DNA from: Marchantia polymorpha subsp. ruderalis
Lineage: Eukaryota; Streptophyta; Marchantiopsida; Marchantiales; Marchantiaceae
Direction: 5' to 3'
NCBI GenBank assembly: GCA_037833965.1
Contig: AP031359.1
Span: 1,050,001 to 1,114,000 of the forward strand
Length of the DNA stretch: 64,000 nucleotides
A model generated the notes under the pieces. The model saw nothing but the letters and a program-made list of their open reading frames with translations, ran no database searches and was not told where the DNA came from. The translations under genes and the position numbers were made by a program. How positions within the stretch are numbered: position 1 is the first letter of the stretch; every line of letters starts with the position of its first letter. Positions 22,701 to 33,184 of the stretch are shown here, piece by piece.

Positions 22701-22845
22701 TAATTACTTCTACCCTAAAAGGTTAAAAACGACCTCAATTTCCCAACCTACTATTCTATTTCCGAAAAAACAAAAAACTGACCTATCATAGGTGGACAAA
22801 TGAAAGGCGACAAAGGTGGAGTGTCTCAATGAAGCAGGGGTGACA

Positions 22846-23436
22846 AAGCACGAATAAAGGCCGAGGAGAAGCGACAGGCACGGCTTGAAAGGGAGCAACT
22901 TGAAGGTGAAGAGAGGAGGCAACAAGAAGAAGTAGCACGCCTTGTAGAGGAAAGACGAAGGCAACCAGATGAAAAGCTGGAGGCTGAGAAGGAGAATGAA
23001 CTAAAAGCTGCCGCTGAGCGTGCACGAGAACTTAGAAAAGAACGGGATGTAGAAATACAACGACTAGAAAAGGTCAAGAAAAAGGATAAGGAACTGGCAA
23101 AGAACAAGTCGAGGGACACCAACTCAGAAGATTCAAAGAATAAAAAAGAGAAGGATCACTCGGACAAGAAGAGTGATGGGGAGAAGCGTGTAGAGGTTGA
23201 AAGGAAGCCAAGGTAAAGAAACCTTTGAAAAGTTCAAGGGGAGGAGGGCCGGGGCCTTGCTAGGAGGAGGAGACGACAAGAAGCGGCTGGGGGTGAGAGT
23301 TGAGTGCACGAGTGCGTGCGAGGTTGAAGAGGAGGAGGAGCAGGAGAAAGAAAAGGAGGAGGAGCAAGGGGAGGAGGAAGAAGCAGAAGTCGCAACAGCT
23401 GTTGTGGAGGAATCCGGGTGTATGATGTGTAATTGA
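22846..23436 (+). pseudogene. Highly charged coiled-coil ORF fragment
   Basis: A plus-strand frame from about 22846 to a TAA near 23216 has no ATG and reads 'EEKRQARLEREQLEGEERRQ', 'LVEERRRQPDEKLEAEKENE' and 'DSKNKKEKDHSDKKSDGEKR', an Arg/Glu/Lys helix. The neighbouring frame 23197-23436 continues with a poly-Glu tract. This looks like an exon of a host nuclear protein (RNA-processing factors often have such RE/K-rich helices) lying between two LTR remnants, perhaps captured. The family is not identified. Confidence 0.4.
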
Positions 23437-23468
23437 ACAGGAGAACGCACGATATACCTACGGCGCCC

Positions 23469-25388
23469 TGTAATGACAGACAAATAACAAAATGCAGCAT
23501 AATGGTACAGAATCGATCCCACGAGAACAGAAACAACCACAAAAGTCACGATTTTTCACAGAATAGCATTCTATTAAAGAGTTTAACTTCTTAGGCCAAT
23601 GCCACTCCATCTACCCAAAAGACACTACCCAACTAGAGCCGAAGACCTGTAAGTAATGCATAACCACAACCACAGCCTGAAACTTTTCCAATCAACGCCT
23701 GTAGGAATCGCTTGCAATTCCACACTTATATTTCAAGGGGAAAACTTCCCAGCATTGCATACATCCCGACACACTAACCCGATTACTCAGACTTGAACTT
23801 GCTTAAATCTCGAGGAGCCTCAACTACTCAGAACATTCAAGCCGAATACACACAACTCCTCATGCGGTAACTTCGACAAACAGGAGCGCACAGTGCCCAA
23901 TGTCTAGATCACACACCAGCACACAGACACAGTGGATACAGATGTATAGTCAAGACAAGCCAATTGACAGAAAAGCCCCCCAAGGAAAGAGCCTTGGCCC
24001 TCTTTATTCACAATGGCAACCCTGGAATATCAACCGCCTGAGGCAAATCGGTCTCAAGGGCTGTGCCATCCGATTTAACGGTTACGGTGTCGTCTGAACT
24101 ACTCTCTACTCATAGTCTACGCAACACGATTACAATCTCTACTTCTACATTCTGGCGCGCCTCATTCAATCCCTCTAAAAATGTATTAACTAACTCTACA
24201 ATCTGTTCGTGTCCCGCGGATCCGCTGATCTTCGCGGTCATCAACCGTTGCTCAAGCGAATCAAGCTTCAACCACTTCACTGTTTGCAATCCCCACATTG
24301 CAAATCCGTTCAGACACTTCTCCAACCGCAACTTCAACTCGTCGGTTGACTCCTCCTGTAGCTGACGGTAGGCCTCCTCTACCTTCTCCAGTCTCCTTTG
24401 CGACTTTTGCGATCTCGACTCTGCCTTTCCTAACTGCTCCCGTAACCGTCGACAGTCAGATTCAACCTTTAATTCCTAACTGCTCCCGTAACCATCAACA
24501 GTCAGATTCAACCTTTAATCTACATTCGACCTCCGAAAACCTGGCCGATTCGCAATCCACCAATTTCTTGGCCCAATCCGCTAAGTCTTCTTCATGCTTC
24601 TTGTATCCCGCCGACAGACTTGCTGATAGCTCCTCCGCACGACGGAATTCCATGTTGCACTTCCCCTCAATCTCCAAAATTTTGCTACAAAGATCTTCTT
24701 TCGCCGTCTTCGCCTCTGCAATTTTGTCCTGAAGTTCTTCAGCGATACGAACTTCTTTGGCTCTTCGGGCCTCCAACTTAGCAAGTTCGTCAATGTAATT
24801 CTTCTCTCGCTTCTCCGCTGTGATGATCAGCCGCTCCGATCATTTGACTGCTTCATCGTAAGCTTCTCTAGATTTCTTCAACCTCGCAATCAAATCCACT
24901 GTCACTTTATGGGCATTCTCATTTGACTTACGAAGTCCACCACAGGTTTCTTCTAACTATGTACATTGCCGGGACTCCTCCGCTAGATTCAGCTGCAACA
25001 CTTCACACTTAGTTTTCTTCTCCCGAAGCTGGGCTTCTCGCTCCTGCAATGTCGCCTTCAGTGCCGCCCACTTGGTTGACAAGGTTGCAGCTCGCTCCCG
25101 TGCCAATGCTGTCGCGGAATCCCACTCCCTCTGTACTGCAATTGCTCTCTTAAGCTTTGTATTGTTCCTAATCAACTGTACGTAGATTCCTGGCTCCTTC
25201 GATACAACATATCTCTCTCTCTTCCCATCCAAGTACTTCAACAATGGAACTACATTACCCTGTAAGAAATCAAGAAATGTAACTTCCAATACCTTCGCAT
25301 CTTCGCCCGAAGCTTTCTTCTCTTCTTCGGGTCTCACCTCTTCCACCGGAGATGTTGGCAGTGTAATGCCATCGGCCTCTACCACCGC
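23469..25388 (-). repeat. H2: second diverged giant LTR remnant, cut by element B
   Basis: The plus-strand left end TGTAATGACAGACAAATAAC resembles that of H1 (TGCAATGACAGATAAATACC). The following ~400 bp keep the U5 landmarks of the family in altered form. The coding part runs right up to 25388, where element B interrupts it. The upstream half of this LTR is not found beyond element B. Confidence 0.65.
24110..25388 (-). pseudogene. LTR-encoded protein, H2 version, C-terminal half
   Basis: The frame entering at 25388 reads an acidic leader, then 'QGNVVPLLKYLDGKRERYV' and 'IYVQLIRNNTKLKRA', matching 'VVPLLRYLDRKVEKYA' and 'SYVELVRRRTRTKV' of the B-family LTR ORF. Coiled coil follows ('KWAALKATLQEREAQLREKK', and 'DKIAEAKTAKEDLCSKILEI' at 24495-24776). 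The end, 24337-24110, reads 'KLRLEKCLNGFAMWGLQTVK' and corresponds to the 'HCLRGYxxWEV' C-terminal block. It is interrupted by stops at 24957 and elsewhere, and truncated upstream by element B. Confidence 0.65.
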
Positions 25389-26481
25389 TGTAATAACCCA
25401 CCAAAGGCTAAAACTGCAGTATAGCAGCAAAAAGGTCAAACCCACAAGGACAGGGGCAACACACAGAGTACAAAGTGTCACGTTTAACAGACTATTGAAG
25501 AGTTTGAAATCTCAGGCGACTACCACTCCCAGAAATACTGCAAGTGCTCAACTTGGAGGTCATTTGGAGGACGCACAGTGCAGCGTAGTTCACCCCAACA
25601 CACACCTGAAACTATAGAAACACAACTCAGAGGTCGGTTAGAACCTCTACTTAAGATTTCAGGGGGAAAGTCTCTCACGAGTACATTCAGCGAATCTGCA
25701 GGTAGTGACTCCCAACTCCGGCTTTTACAACCCTTCCACTAGTTTTTGCTAGCACAGGGCACCTGGTTTGGACTTCCTGCTTTGGATGCGGTATCTTTGT
25801 CAAACCGAAGTCACTCACACGCGGTGAACAACACACTTAACTCACAAAACGCGTAGAGAATACAGGTCCGAACTAAGAAACTCAACTGAGAAAAGATCCA
25901 GTGGCACACCATAACAGTCTATTGACGAGTTTGAATTCTCAGGCACTAGTCATTCCCAGAAATACTACAGAGGTTTGCCCCGAGGGCGCCTTCTACAGCG
26001 TAACCTGAATTACAACCAAGGCTTACTCGAAGTAACAAAACTTCACTTTGGCATTCAGGGGAAACATCCCGAAGGAGTACAATCAGGAACAATCACCTGA
26101 AGGTGCAGGGACGAACTGTTCAAGTATCTAACCAGTTACTAGCTCTGAGCATTCAACAATCACCCGCATGTGTAGATCCAAACTGCTCAAGTATCTAACC
26201 AGTATACTAGCTCTGAACATTCGGGCGAAGGCCTTCAACTACAAAATGCGGTTTCTTCGTCAAGTTGTAGCTCCTCTTGCGCGGTGACAGAACTAAGGAC
26301 ACAAACACGCTGAGAAAATGAGTTCCTGATCTGCACTTCCGAAACTGGAAGAATCCCAAGGCAAGACGCCTTGAACTACTTGATACCTTCTAAGTCCTAA
26401 CTAACACTACACTACACTGTAGCACACTGCAGCACACTACAGGTCATCTACTGTGCCTCCTGCGCGACGGACTGCCGCACG

Positions 26482-28890
26482 CTAACTCCCTACCCGACCG
26501 GTCTTCGGCTCGATTGCGCAACTCCAGCCGCCACAACACTGAGTCACCTTCGCCTCGAGGTTCGCAATGGCGTCCCGTGACCTTGACAGAAACGAATCTA
26601 ACTTCTGCGCCACTCGCCGTCGGCTCCGACTTTCACCCAACATCAAACTCGCCGCACAAAGCTCTAACTCGCGCAATGTGATCTTCTCCTGCGCAGCCAC
26701 TTCCCAAAGGATGTAACTTCTGAGACAGTGGTTTACACGCTCCATCAATTCTTCTTTCGTGCGATCTGCCTCCCGCTGGCGATTGTCTTCAACCACCACC
26801 AGCTGCAACTTTGCCTCTAGACGCTGCGCTCTCAATTCGCCGCACTACGATTGTAGTTGGCAGATTAAGTCCTCATCTGCCTGGCGTGCGAGCTGACACT
26901 GTTCTAGCAACCGTGTCTGCCGCAAGAGCTCCTCTGACAAAATGCTTTTCTAAGTTTGCTCAGAATCCAGCTCATCTGCGAGCTTCGCCTGCTCCTTGGC
27001 GAACTCCCTCTTCGCCTCCTCGAACTAATCGTCTTGCGTCTTGTTAACTGCCTTGTGCAACTTCCGCACGATTGCGAGGTGTCCGCGGAGGGCCTCGTTC
27101 TTCAACCGTAGGTCCTTGATGTCCTCATCCAAGGAAGCCAACAATTTACTGGTTTCAGACTTTGGTGCGAGTTAGCCTGCGCACCAATTCGACGTGGGAT
27201 CCAGGGTGGCGGGGGTCAGCATACTTCGCCACCTTGTGATCGAGATACCTCAATAGAGGTACCACCTGTTCGCACAGTGCCGTCGTTGGCGTGCCTTTCA
27301 CCAACTGCTCCTCCTCCTCGTCCGAGCCCGATTCATCTCCGTCATCCTCTTAATCGAGGATTTCGGTTGCCACGGAATTTCCTGGCGATTCTCGGGAGTT
27401 GGGCTGTGTAGCTTCTGCTTCTGCTGTTGCCGCCGCCGCACTGCTCCCTGCCAAAGTGTCTAAGGCGGTGGAGGATCTAGTCTTTGACAAACCCGCACCG
27501 TTTGTCCGATCTGTCGCTACCGAAGCCGCAGCGCCGAAGGCGTCCACCGCCGAAGGCGCTTGATCCAAAGGCGGCTGTGCCGAAAGCACACGTGTCTTCC
27601 CCTTCTCTCCGTCGTCTTGCTTCTCGCATTGGGCTTCCGTCGAAGGCGGCTCGCCTTTGAGCCGAAGGCGCATCGTCCGGCGGTGCTTCCGCCGAAGGCT
27701 CCCTACTCACAAGCTCTTGAGCAGAAGGCCCTTGAGCCGAAGGCGCCTTATCCGCCGGCTCCTTCCCACTTCTCCGCTGCGCCGAAGGCTCCTGCCACGA
27801 GGGCGAGACAGCGAACGGTGTTTTCTCGGAGCACCTATCCGCCGCCGGCACGTTCGTCGGTGCCGCGTGTTGTCTCTCCTAGCCCGAAGGCCGTCTTGCT
27901 TCCGCCGAAGGCGTCCGTGCCTTCGGCGCAAGGAGGTCTGCTGACCTCTCTGCAATCCGCGCGCTCATATCCTCCTCCGAGTATGGTGAGTCCTTCCCTT
28001 CTGCGGCACGCCCCGTCTCCGCGCTACTTGCAGGCAACACGAGCCTGCGTGCCTTCTGCTTAGGCCGACTGCAGAGCTCTTGCAGTGGCCGCTTCCGTTT
28101 GAGAGCAGCCGAATCGCGGTGTTGGCCCTTCTATGCTCCTCCTTTCCATCTTCGCTTCCGCGGCACTCGTGCTGCGAGCGATTCTCCTTCAGCTCTCAGT
28201 TGGGCTGGTGGCGTGCAGGCAAGAGTCTCGTCTTCGTCGGTGTCAACCTCGACATCCTTCACGTACCGCCCCGGATTGCTGCGTGACAGCAATGGAAATT
28301 GCCCTCGCTCGGTCACGGTCAGACAATCCATCGACCGATAAAAATTGATCAAGAAGGGGGAGAGGTGATTGATCGATCCACCCTTCTTCTTAAACGCATG
28401 CTGCCTCGTTATTTTCCACAGGATGCGAGCCCAATGAATTGGAGCTCCGTCCAACGCCAGCTCCACGAATGTCACCTGCCAAGAAGTGATGTAGGTGGTC
28501 CTGTGCGGCTGGAAGAGCTGGAAAAGTGCTACCGCGACATTTCTGCGTTAGCGATCCTTGTAGTCCCGGGTCTTGTACCCGTTCTTGCTGGACTTGCTGC
28601 TCTTGAAAAGGGCCGCGAAGGAAATTTCCTCCTCCTTCGTGACCTTCATGCTTTCGCCATCGAATAGGAGATGGCCGTCCTCTCCTGCGCATCTTCCCAA
28701 CACTTGTTCCAAGTCCGTGATGACCCATCGCTCTACGTGCGGTCGAAATCCGCGCACCTGTCCTGGCATACCCAATTCCATCCCACAAGAGGAAATCGAG
28801 GTTTACCGCAGTCAGCTCTTGCTAGAAAGCGCGCAACCCAATTTGCGGTAGCTTCAGCGGAATCATCCGCAGCTGCGTCGCCTTCGACAT
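26482..28890 (-). pseudogene. LTR-encoded two-domain protein, element B 3' LTR
   Basis: The N-domain starts at an ATG at 28890 in the same context as in E2 and E4. A TAG soon follows in 'RAF*QEL' where the 5' LTR has CAG (AFQHEL). It then shows a deletion, and blocks 'HLLFDGESMKV', 'LFKSSKSSKNGYKTRDYKD' (28781-28548). The linker 28063-27350 is rich in Pro-Ser-Ala-type repeats encoded by GCCGAAGGC palindromes. The C-part includes 'DRKTKEELMERVNHCLRSY'-like sequence at 26835-26482 with 'KLDSFLSRSRDAIANLEAKV'. It is broken by many stops and shifts; the equivalent ORF is less damaged in E4 and in 48214-50718. Confidence 0.65.
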
Positions 28891-29299
28891 TGCGTTCTTG
28901 AAATTTCCGACCGCACTTCAGAAGTCCGTGACTTTCTTCCGCTAGCTCCTCGCTTCTAGTACGCGGACGCGATCTCTCCACAAACTCTCATTATCAAGCA
29001 ATTCCCCCGATCGCGCACTCAGCTCTCGCTCAAACATGCAATTCTCCGCGCGTCGCCTTCTTCTCTAATTTCTCTTTGCCAATTTGTGTGCGCGCTTAGC
29101 TCTCGCGAGAAATTGAAATTGCAATTCCAAGAATGAGTCGTCCGACTTCGGCTCACAAGATTTCATCTTCGACACTTGGCGTGGGGATCGATCCACTTGA
29201 TTGCTGCGCCGGCTTGGAGGCGCAGCAACGGCGTAACGGCCCCCCTCTCGCACGCTCGGCTTCACGGTCAGCCGTTGTGCGGGCTCACACGCTCAAAAA

Positions 29300-29990
29300 T
29301 TGAATTCGATTTCACCCATTGTCCGTTGACGTAGCCCTGTTCGCGCAGCGTCGAAGGCGTATCGCCGAAGGCGCGGCGACGGAGGCCTTCGCCTCTGGCC
29401 GATTCTCGACTTTGTCCATTCCCGCACCGCCGAAGACGTTGACCCGCAGCGCCGAAGGGGTTCCCTTGAAGACGTCTGTCGACGTAGGTGCATCGCCGTA
29501 GGCATTGACCGTAGTCAACTGGTCTTGTCCTTTCAATTGATCTCTCTTGTCTCCCCAAAGGCGCTTTTGCCGGAGGTGTTCCGTTCCGCCGAAGGCGCAC
29601 GTGTTCGTACCGCCGAAAGCGTTCGTCCGAAGGCGGACCGTACGGAGTCGCTTGCCCCAAAGGCATTGACCTAATATTGATGCGCTCGCGCCAAAGGCGC
29701 TCGTACGAAGGAGTTTATCGCCGAAGGCGTTGACCCTTGGGCCGAAGGCGGCTCGTCCGTCGACGTAGCCCTTCCGCCGAAGGCGCTTCCTCTCAGTAAC
29801 TTCCGACACTTGTAACTCATTGATCTCTCATCTGGTCCAAGCGTTCTTGGGCTCGTTAGAACAAGCGCGTTGAGCTCTTCCTAACAAGACCCTAAGCAGA
29901 TCAAGGCGTTACAAATTGAGAGAGTTATGAGGGATTTCCCTAGCGCCAAAGGCGAATTCTCCCGCTTGCGCCGAAGTCGTCTCCTCAGAA
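29300..29990. repeat. Cluster of GCCGAAGGC palindromes and hairpin module
   Basis: At least fifteen copies of GCCGAAGGC or one-base variants (GCCAAAGGC, GCCGTAGGC) occur here at irregular spacing of 10-60 bp, separated by otherwise unrelated sequence. The shared hairpin module lies at about 29815-29935, with 'gttcttgggctcgttagaac' and the closing 'gagagagttatgaggg'. Confidence 0.8.
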
Positions 29991-30186
29991 CCGTTCATTC
30001 GGGCCGGGGCGCGTGTCCAGGACATTGCGCCCAACTCGATGATTCTACAAGATTCTACGAGATCCGCGATCATCCATTTTCACTCTATTTAAGTGTACCG
30101 ATTACTATTTACAGTCGCTGTTGCGGTACTGTTTTCCAAAAATGTTTAAAATTTGCACAAAAATTCAAAAAGTGGGAAACCACATG

Positions 30187-30197
30187 CTCTTCTCTTC
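30187..30197 (-). other. Polypurine tract of element B
   Basis: GAAGAGAAGAG on the minus strand, followed by CA and then the LTR start TGTGG. Its place between integrase and the 3' LTR is that of the plus-strand primer in LTR retrotransposons. Confidence 0.7.
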
Positions 30198-30221
30198 AAT
30201 TGTGAGCGCCCACGCGAACAC

Positions 30222-31181
30222 TCATACGTGATATTTCTTTAGACGCCACCCATTTACTCGGGTTTCCAGCATCGATCCTGTCAAGTCCTTGAGTTGGATT
30301 GATCCATTTGGGAAGACCTCGATCACCCTGAAGGGTCCCATCCATCTCAAATGCAGCTTGCTTGGAAATCGAGCGTGTCTACTATCATAGAGCAGGGCCA
30401 AATCGCTCTTCTGTAGTAACACCGGTTTGACCTTTTTATCATATCTCTCCTTCCTTCGGAGTTGGATTTGTCTGGTGCGTTTTTCTGCTTCTCGACGTCT
30501 TTCTTCCAGCACCATGATCTCCCGCAACCTGTACAGCTGACTCTCCTAAGCACCCATCCGCCTCGTATTCAAGGTTCGTTGGGTGGGTACTTTGAATTTG
30601 ATTGGTAAGATCGGGTGTTGTCCATACACCAGGAAATAAGGTGTCTGCCGGGTGATGATCTTTTCTACAGTCCGGTATGCCCACAATGCGGCTGCCAACT
30701 TCGTGTTCTGGTCGTGCGCGTGATTCACTCTTACTTTGAGTAGGATTTTGCACAACAATCCATTGGACTTCTCAGTCAGACCATTTGCCTTGGGGTTGTA
30801 CGGTGTAATCTTCCGATGCTTAATCCAAAAGTGCTGCGTCAGATCTTCAATCATCTTGTTCAGATAATGTGTGCCCCTATCACTGACCAGCTCCAGCGGA
30901 CATCCGTAACGCGTGATGATAGATTCGAACAGAAAGGTTGCCACTGTCGCTACATCGTCCCTCCGAGTAGCTTTGGCCTCCACCATTTTGGTTGCATAGT
31001 CCGTTGCTACCAGAATGTAGCGTCTTCGTGTGTTTCTGGTGAAGGGCTGTTTTGGTCCTACGAAGTCGATTGCCCATTTTTCAAAGGGTGCCAAGGGCAT
31101 GATGGGAGTCAGGGGCCATCGCGTTGTAGGCGTTGGTCGCCCTGTCCTCTGGCAACTGTCGCACCTCCACACGTATTCGTG
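30222..31181 (-). pseudogene. pol: Element B integrase core and C-terminus
   Basis: After the insertion point the frame reads 'EYVWRCDSCQRTGRPTP' (last Cys pair of the zinc finger), 'KWAIDFVGPKQPF' (first catalytic Asp), 'ELVSDRGTHYLNKMI' (second Asp) and 'YNPKANGLTEKSNGLL' (Glu region). After a frameshift near 30540 it ends with 'LRWMGPFRVIEVFPNGSIQL', a GPY/F module typical of Ty3/gypsy integrase C-termini. The first half of the zinc finger lies at 36603-36974, on the other side of composite C/D; the join DVH/EYVWRC is exact apart from the target duplication. Confidence 0.9.
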
Positions 31182-31285
31182 TGTTGTGCGACTCAGTATC
31201 GCCATACATCATACATCGCTGACATGCTCTACTCACAACTCACACATACATACACAAGGAACAAGAGTGTCCACACACACGCCGT
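31182..31285 (+). repeat. Terminal repeat L of composite C/D
   Basis: About 104 bp, starting TGTTGTGCGACTCAGTATCG. Its reverse complement is at 34818-34921 with only a few differences (TGTT versus TGTC at the very end, then scattered changes past 31270). It lies about 230 bp before the pol frame. Confidence 0.85.
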
Positions 31286-31519
31286 TTGCGTGCAGATTTG
31301 GTGGTTGTTACACCACTTATTAGCTCATTGCCTACCGGGACGGTAGTGGCAATGGCTGGGGGCGACTTGCGAGATATTCGTCATCCTTGGAGTTCATGGG
31401 ACGTGACGAGAGGACTTGCGAGAGTAGACGCCCATGCAGTTGGAGATGTTGGTCACGGGGAGGTTACTACGAAGGAGGGTACGGAGAACCCTCCTTTGGA
31501 GGAGGTGTCATAGCAACCA

Positions 31520-33139
31520 ATGACAGTATTGCCTCCCTCTTGTGGGTCCATGGGGGAGGAGTGGGAGCCATCAATTGATTCTCAGATCACCGGAGGAGAG
31601 AGGCGACGGTTGATACAATTCCTATGTGACTATAGGAGTTGTTTTGCCTTCAGTATGAAGGAGTTGGGTACTTTGATTGGATCCGGCATACGGATAGAGT
31701 TGGCTAGTGATACGCCAATCTTCCGTCGTCCCTATCGATATAGTGATATGGAAAGGGACTTGATTAAGAGTCGGACGTTGGAGTTATTGGAGGCTGGGTT
31801 AGTGGAGTTGTCGCATGGTGAGTATGCTTCAGCCACTGTTATGCCTGCGAAGAAGGATGTACATGGCAACTACACGGATAGGCGGATGTGTGGGGATTAC
31901 CGTCCTATCAATCGGAAGACGAAGGCCGATAAGTATGCCATGCCTACACTTGAGGAGATCTTCGATGTGGTGGGACATGCGAAGATTTTTAGTACTTTGG
32001 ATCTTCGGGCGGGATACCATCAATTGCCGATTCGGGAGGAGGACAAGGCCAAGACAACGTTTTGGGGTGTCAACTCTCACGGCAAGGATTGTTTGTATCA
32101 GTGGCGATTCTTACCCTTTGGGTTGAAGAATGCACCTGCCGAGTTCCAGAGAGTGATGGACAGGATTCTAGCGGGACTAGATTTCGTCAGATGTTACATT
32201 GATGATATCTTGATGTTTAGCGACACGGTGGAGCAACACCAGATACATTTGCAGATTGTGCTTGAGCCGTTGAGGGCTCATGGTCTGCGGTTACATCCTG
32301 GGAAGTGTAGGTTCTTCCAGGAGAAGGTGGAGTACTTGGGTCATGTGATCTACCCAGGTGGTTTGGGAGTTCATCAAGCAAAGGTGGAGGCTATTGCACG
32401 CATTCCTCGTCCAGCGGATGTGAGTAGAGTTCGTGCATTCATGGGTTTGGCGAACTATTACCAAAGATATGTGAAGGGATTCAGTGCTATAGCGAAGCTT
32501 TTGAACCAATTGCTGAAGTCGGATCAGGAGTGGCAATGGGGAGATGAGCAGGAGAGAGCTTTTGTTGAGCTCAAGGCCAAGTTGGTGGCCGCTCCCATCT
32601 TGAGGAAACCTATCAGAGGTCGACCATACCAGTTGCACACTGATTGGAGTATGTTGGGACTTGGAGCGGTGTTGACGTAGTGTGATGATGAGGGCAAGAA
32701 GTTTGTGATTGCGTACGCTAGTCGTTCGAACAATACAGCAGAGTCGCGGTATAGTTCGTACGAGGGAGAGTGTTTGGCAGCGGTGTGGGCTGTGGCACAC
32801 TTCAGGTGTTACTTGTTTGGTACGCAGTTTACCCTTGTTACCGATCATCAACTGCTCAAGTGGTTAATGGAGTCTGACAAGCTCACAGGGAAGCTTGCAC
32901 AGTGGGCTCTCATCTTACAGGAGTACAACTTTCAGGTGGTGCATAGGCCTGGAGTTGCGAACCTGGATGCCAACGGTTTGAGTCGGAACCCATGCACTAG
33001 CCAGGAGGATGACACTGGAGCTAGGTGGCATGGTGAGGTTGATGAGGAGATGGTGCCCGGTTGGCATGCATCGGCCTTCATGTGTTGGTTTTGTGGAGCC
33101 TCTAGCAGTGAGGACCACTTGACATCTTACTCTAGTTAG
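31520..33139 (+). pseudogene. pol: Element C reverse transcriptase and RNase H
   Basis: One frame of 386 codons starts just after L with no gag or protease before it. RT blocks: 'RRMCGDYRPINRKTKADKYA', 'FSTLDLRAGYHQLPI', 'LPFGLKNAPAEFQRVMDRIL', catalytic 'CYIDDILMFS', then 'VEYLGHVIYPGGLGVHQAKV' and 'FMGLANYYQRYVKGFSAIAK'. A TAG at 32678-32680 in 'GAVLT*CDDEG', where Gln is usual, precedes RNase H (32705-33139) with 'SSYEGECLAAVWAV', 'LVTDHQLLKWL' and 'DANGLSR'. Type Ty3/gypsy but clearly distant from A, B and F. The frame ends at a TAG at 33137-33139. Confidence 0.9.
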
Positions 33140-33184
33140 AGAGTAGATAGTCAGTCTTCAGATCCTGAGGTTGAGGATGGTGGT

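Larger units (their letters stand above)
25389..30184 (-). repeat. 3' LTR of element B, 4.8 kb
   Basis: Minus-strand start TGTGGTTTCCCAC, end GGGTTATTACA. In LTR sense order: a TATA-like 'acttaaatagagtg' (30081-30094), GCCGAAGGC-rich zone with the hairpin module (29300-30000), an ORF for a two-domain protein (28890-26482), a second TATA-like site (about 26365-26372), and U5 with an exact order of landmarks shared by E2 and E4. Homologous over its full length to the solo LTRs E2 and E4 and to 41368-51095. Confidence 0.85.

Noticed and set aside
23440..23470. tRNA-Asp primer site next to H2 (GGGCGCCGT)
   Set aside because: Only eight to nine bases resemble the tRNA-Asp site before diverging, too short to support.
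27560..28063. 167-codon plus-strand ORF rich in Ala, Pro and Arg
   Set aside because: Antisense to the palindrome-rich linker of the LTR ORF; palindromic repeats keep several frames open on both strands.
29300..29960. CRISPR-like array of short palindromic repeats
   Set aside because: Unit spacing is irregular, units vary, spacers are not of uniform length, and the context is a plant LTR.
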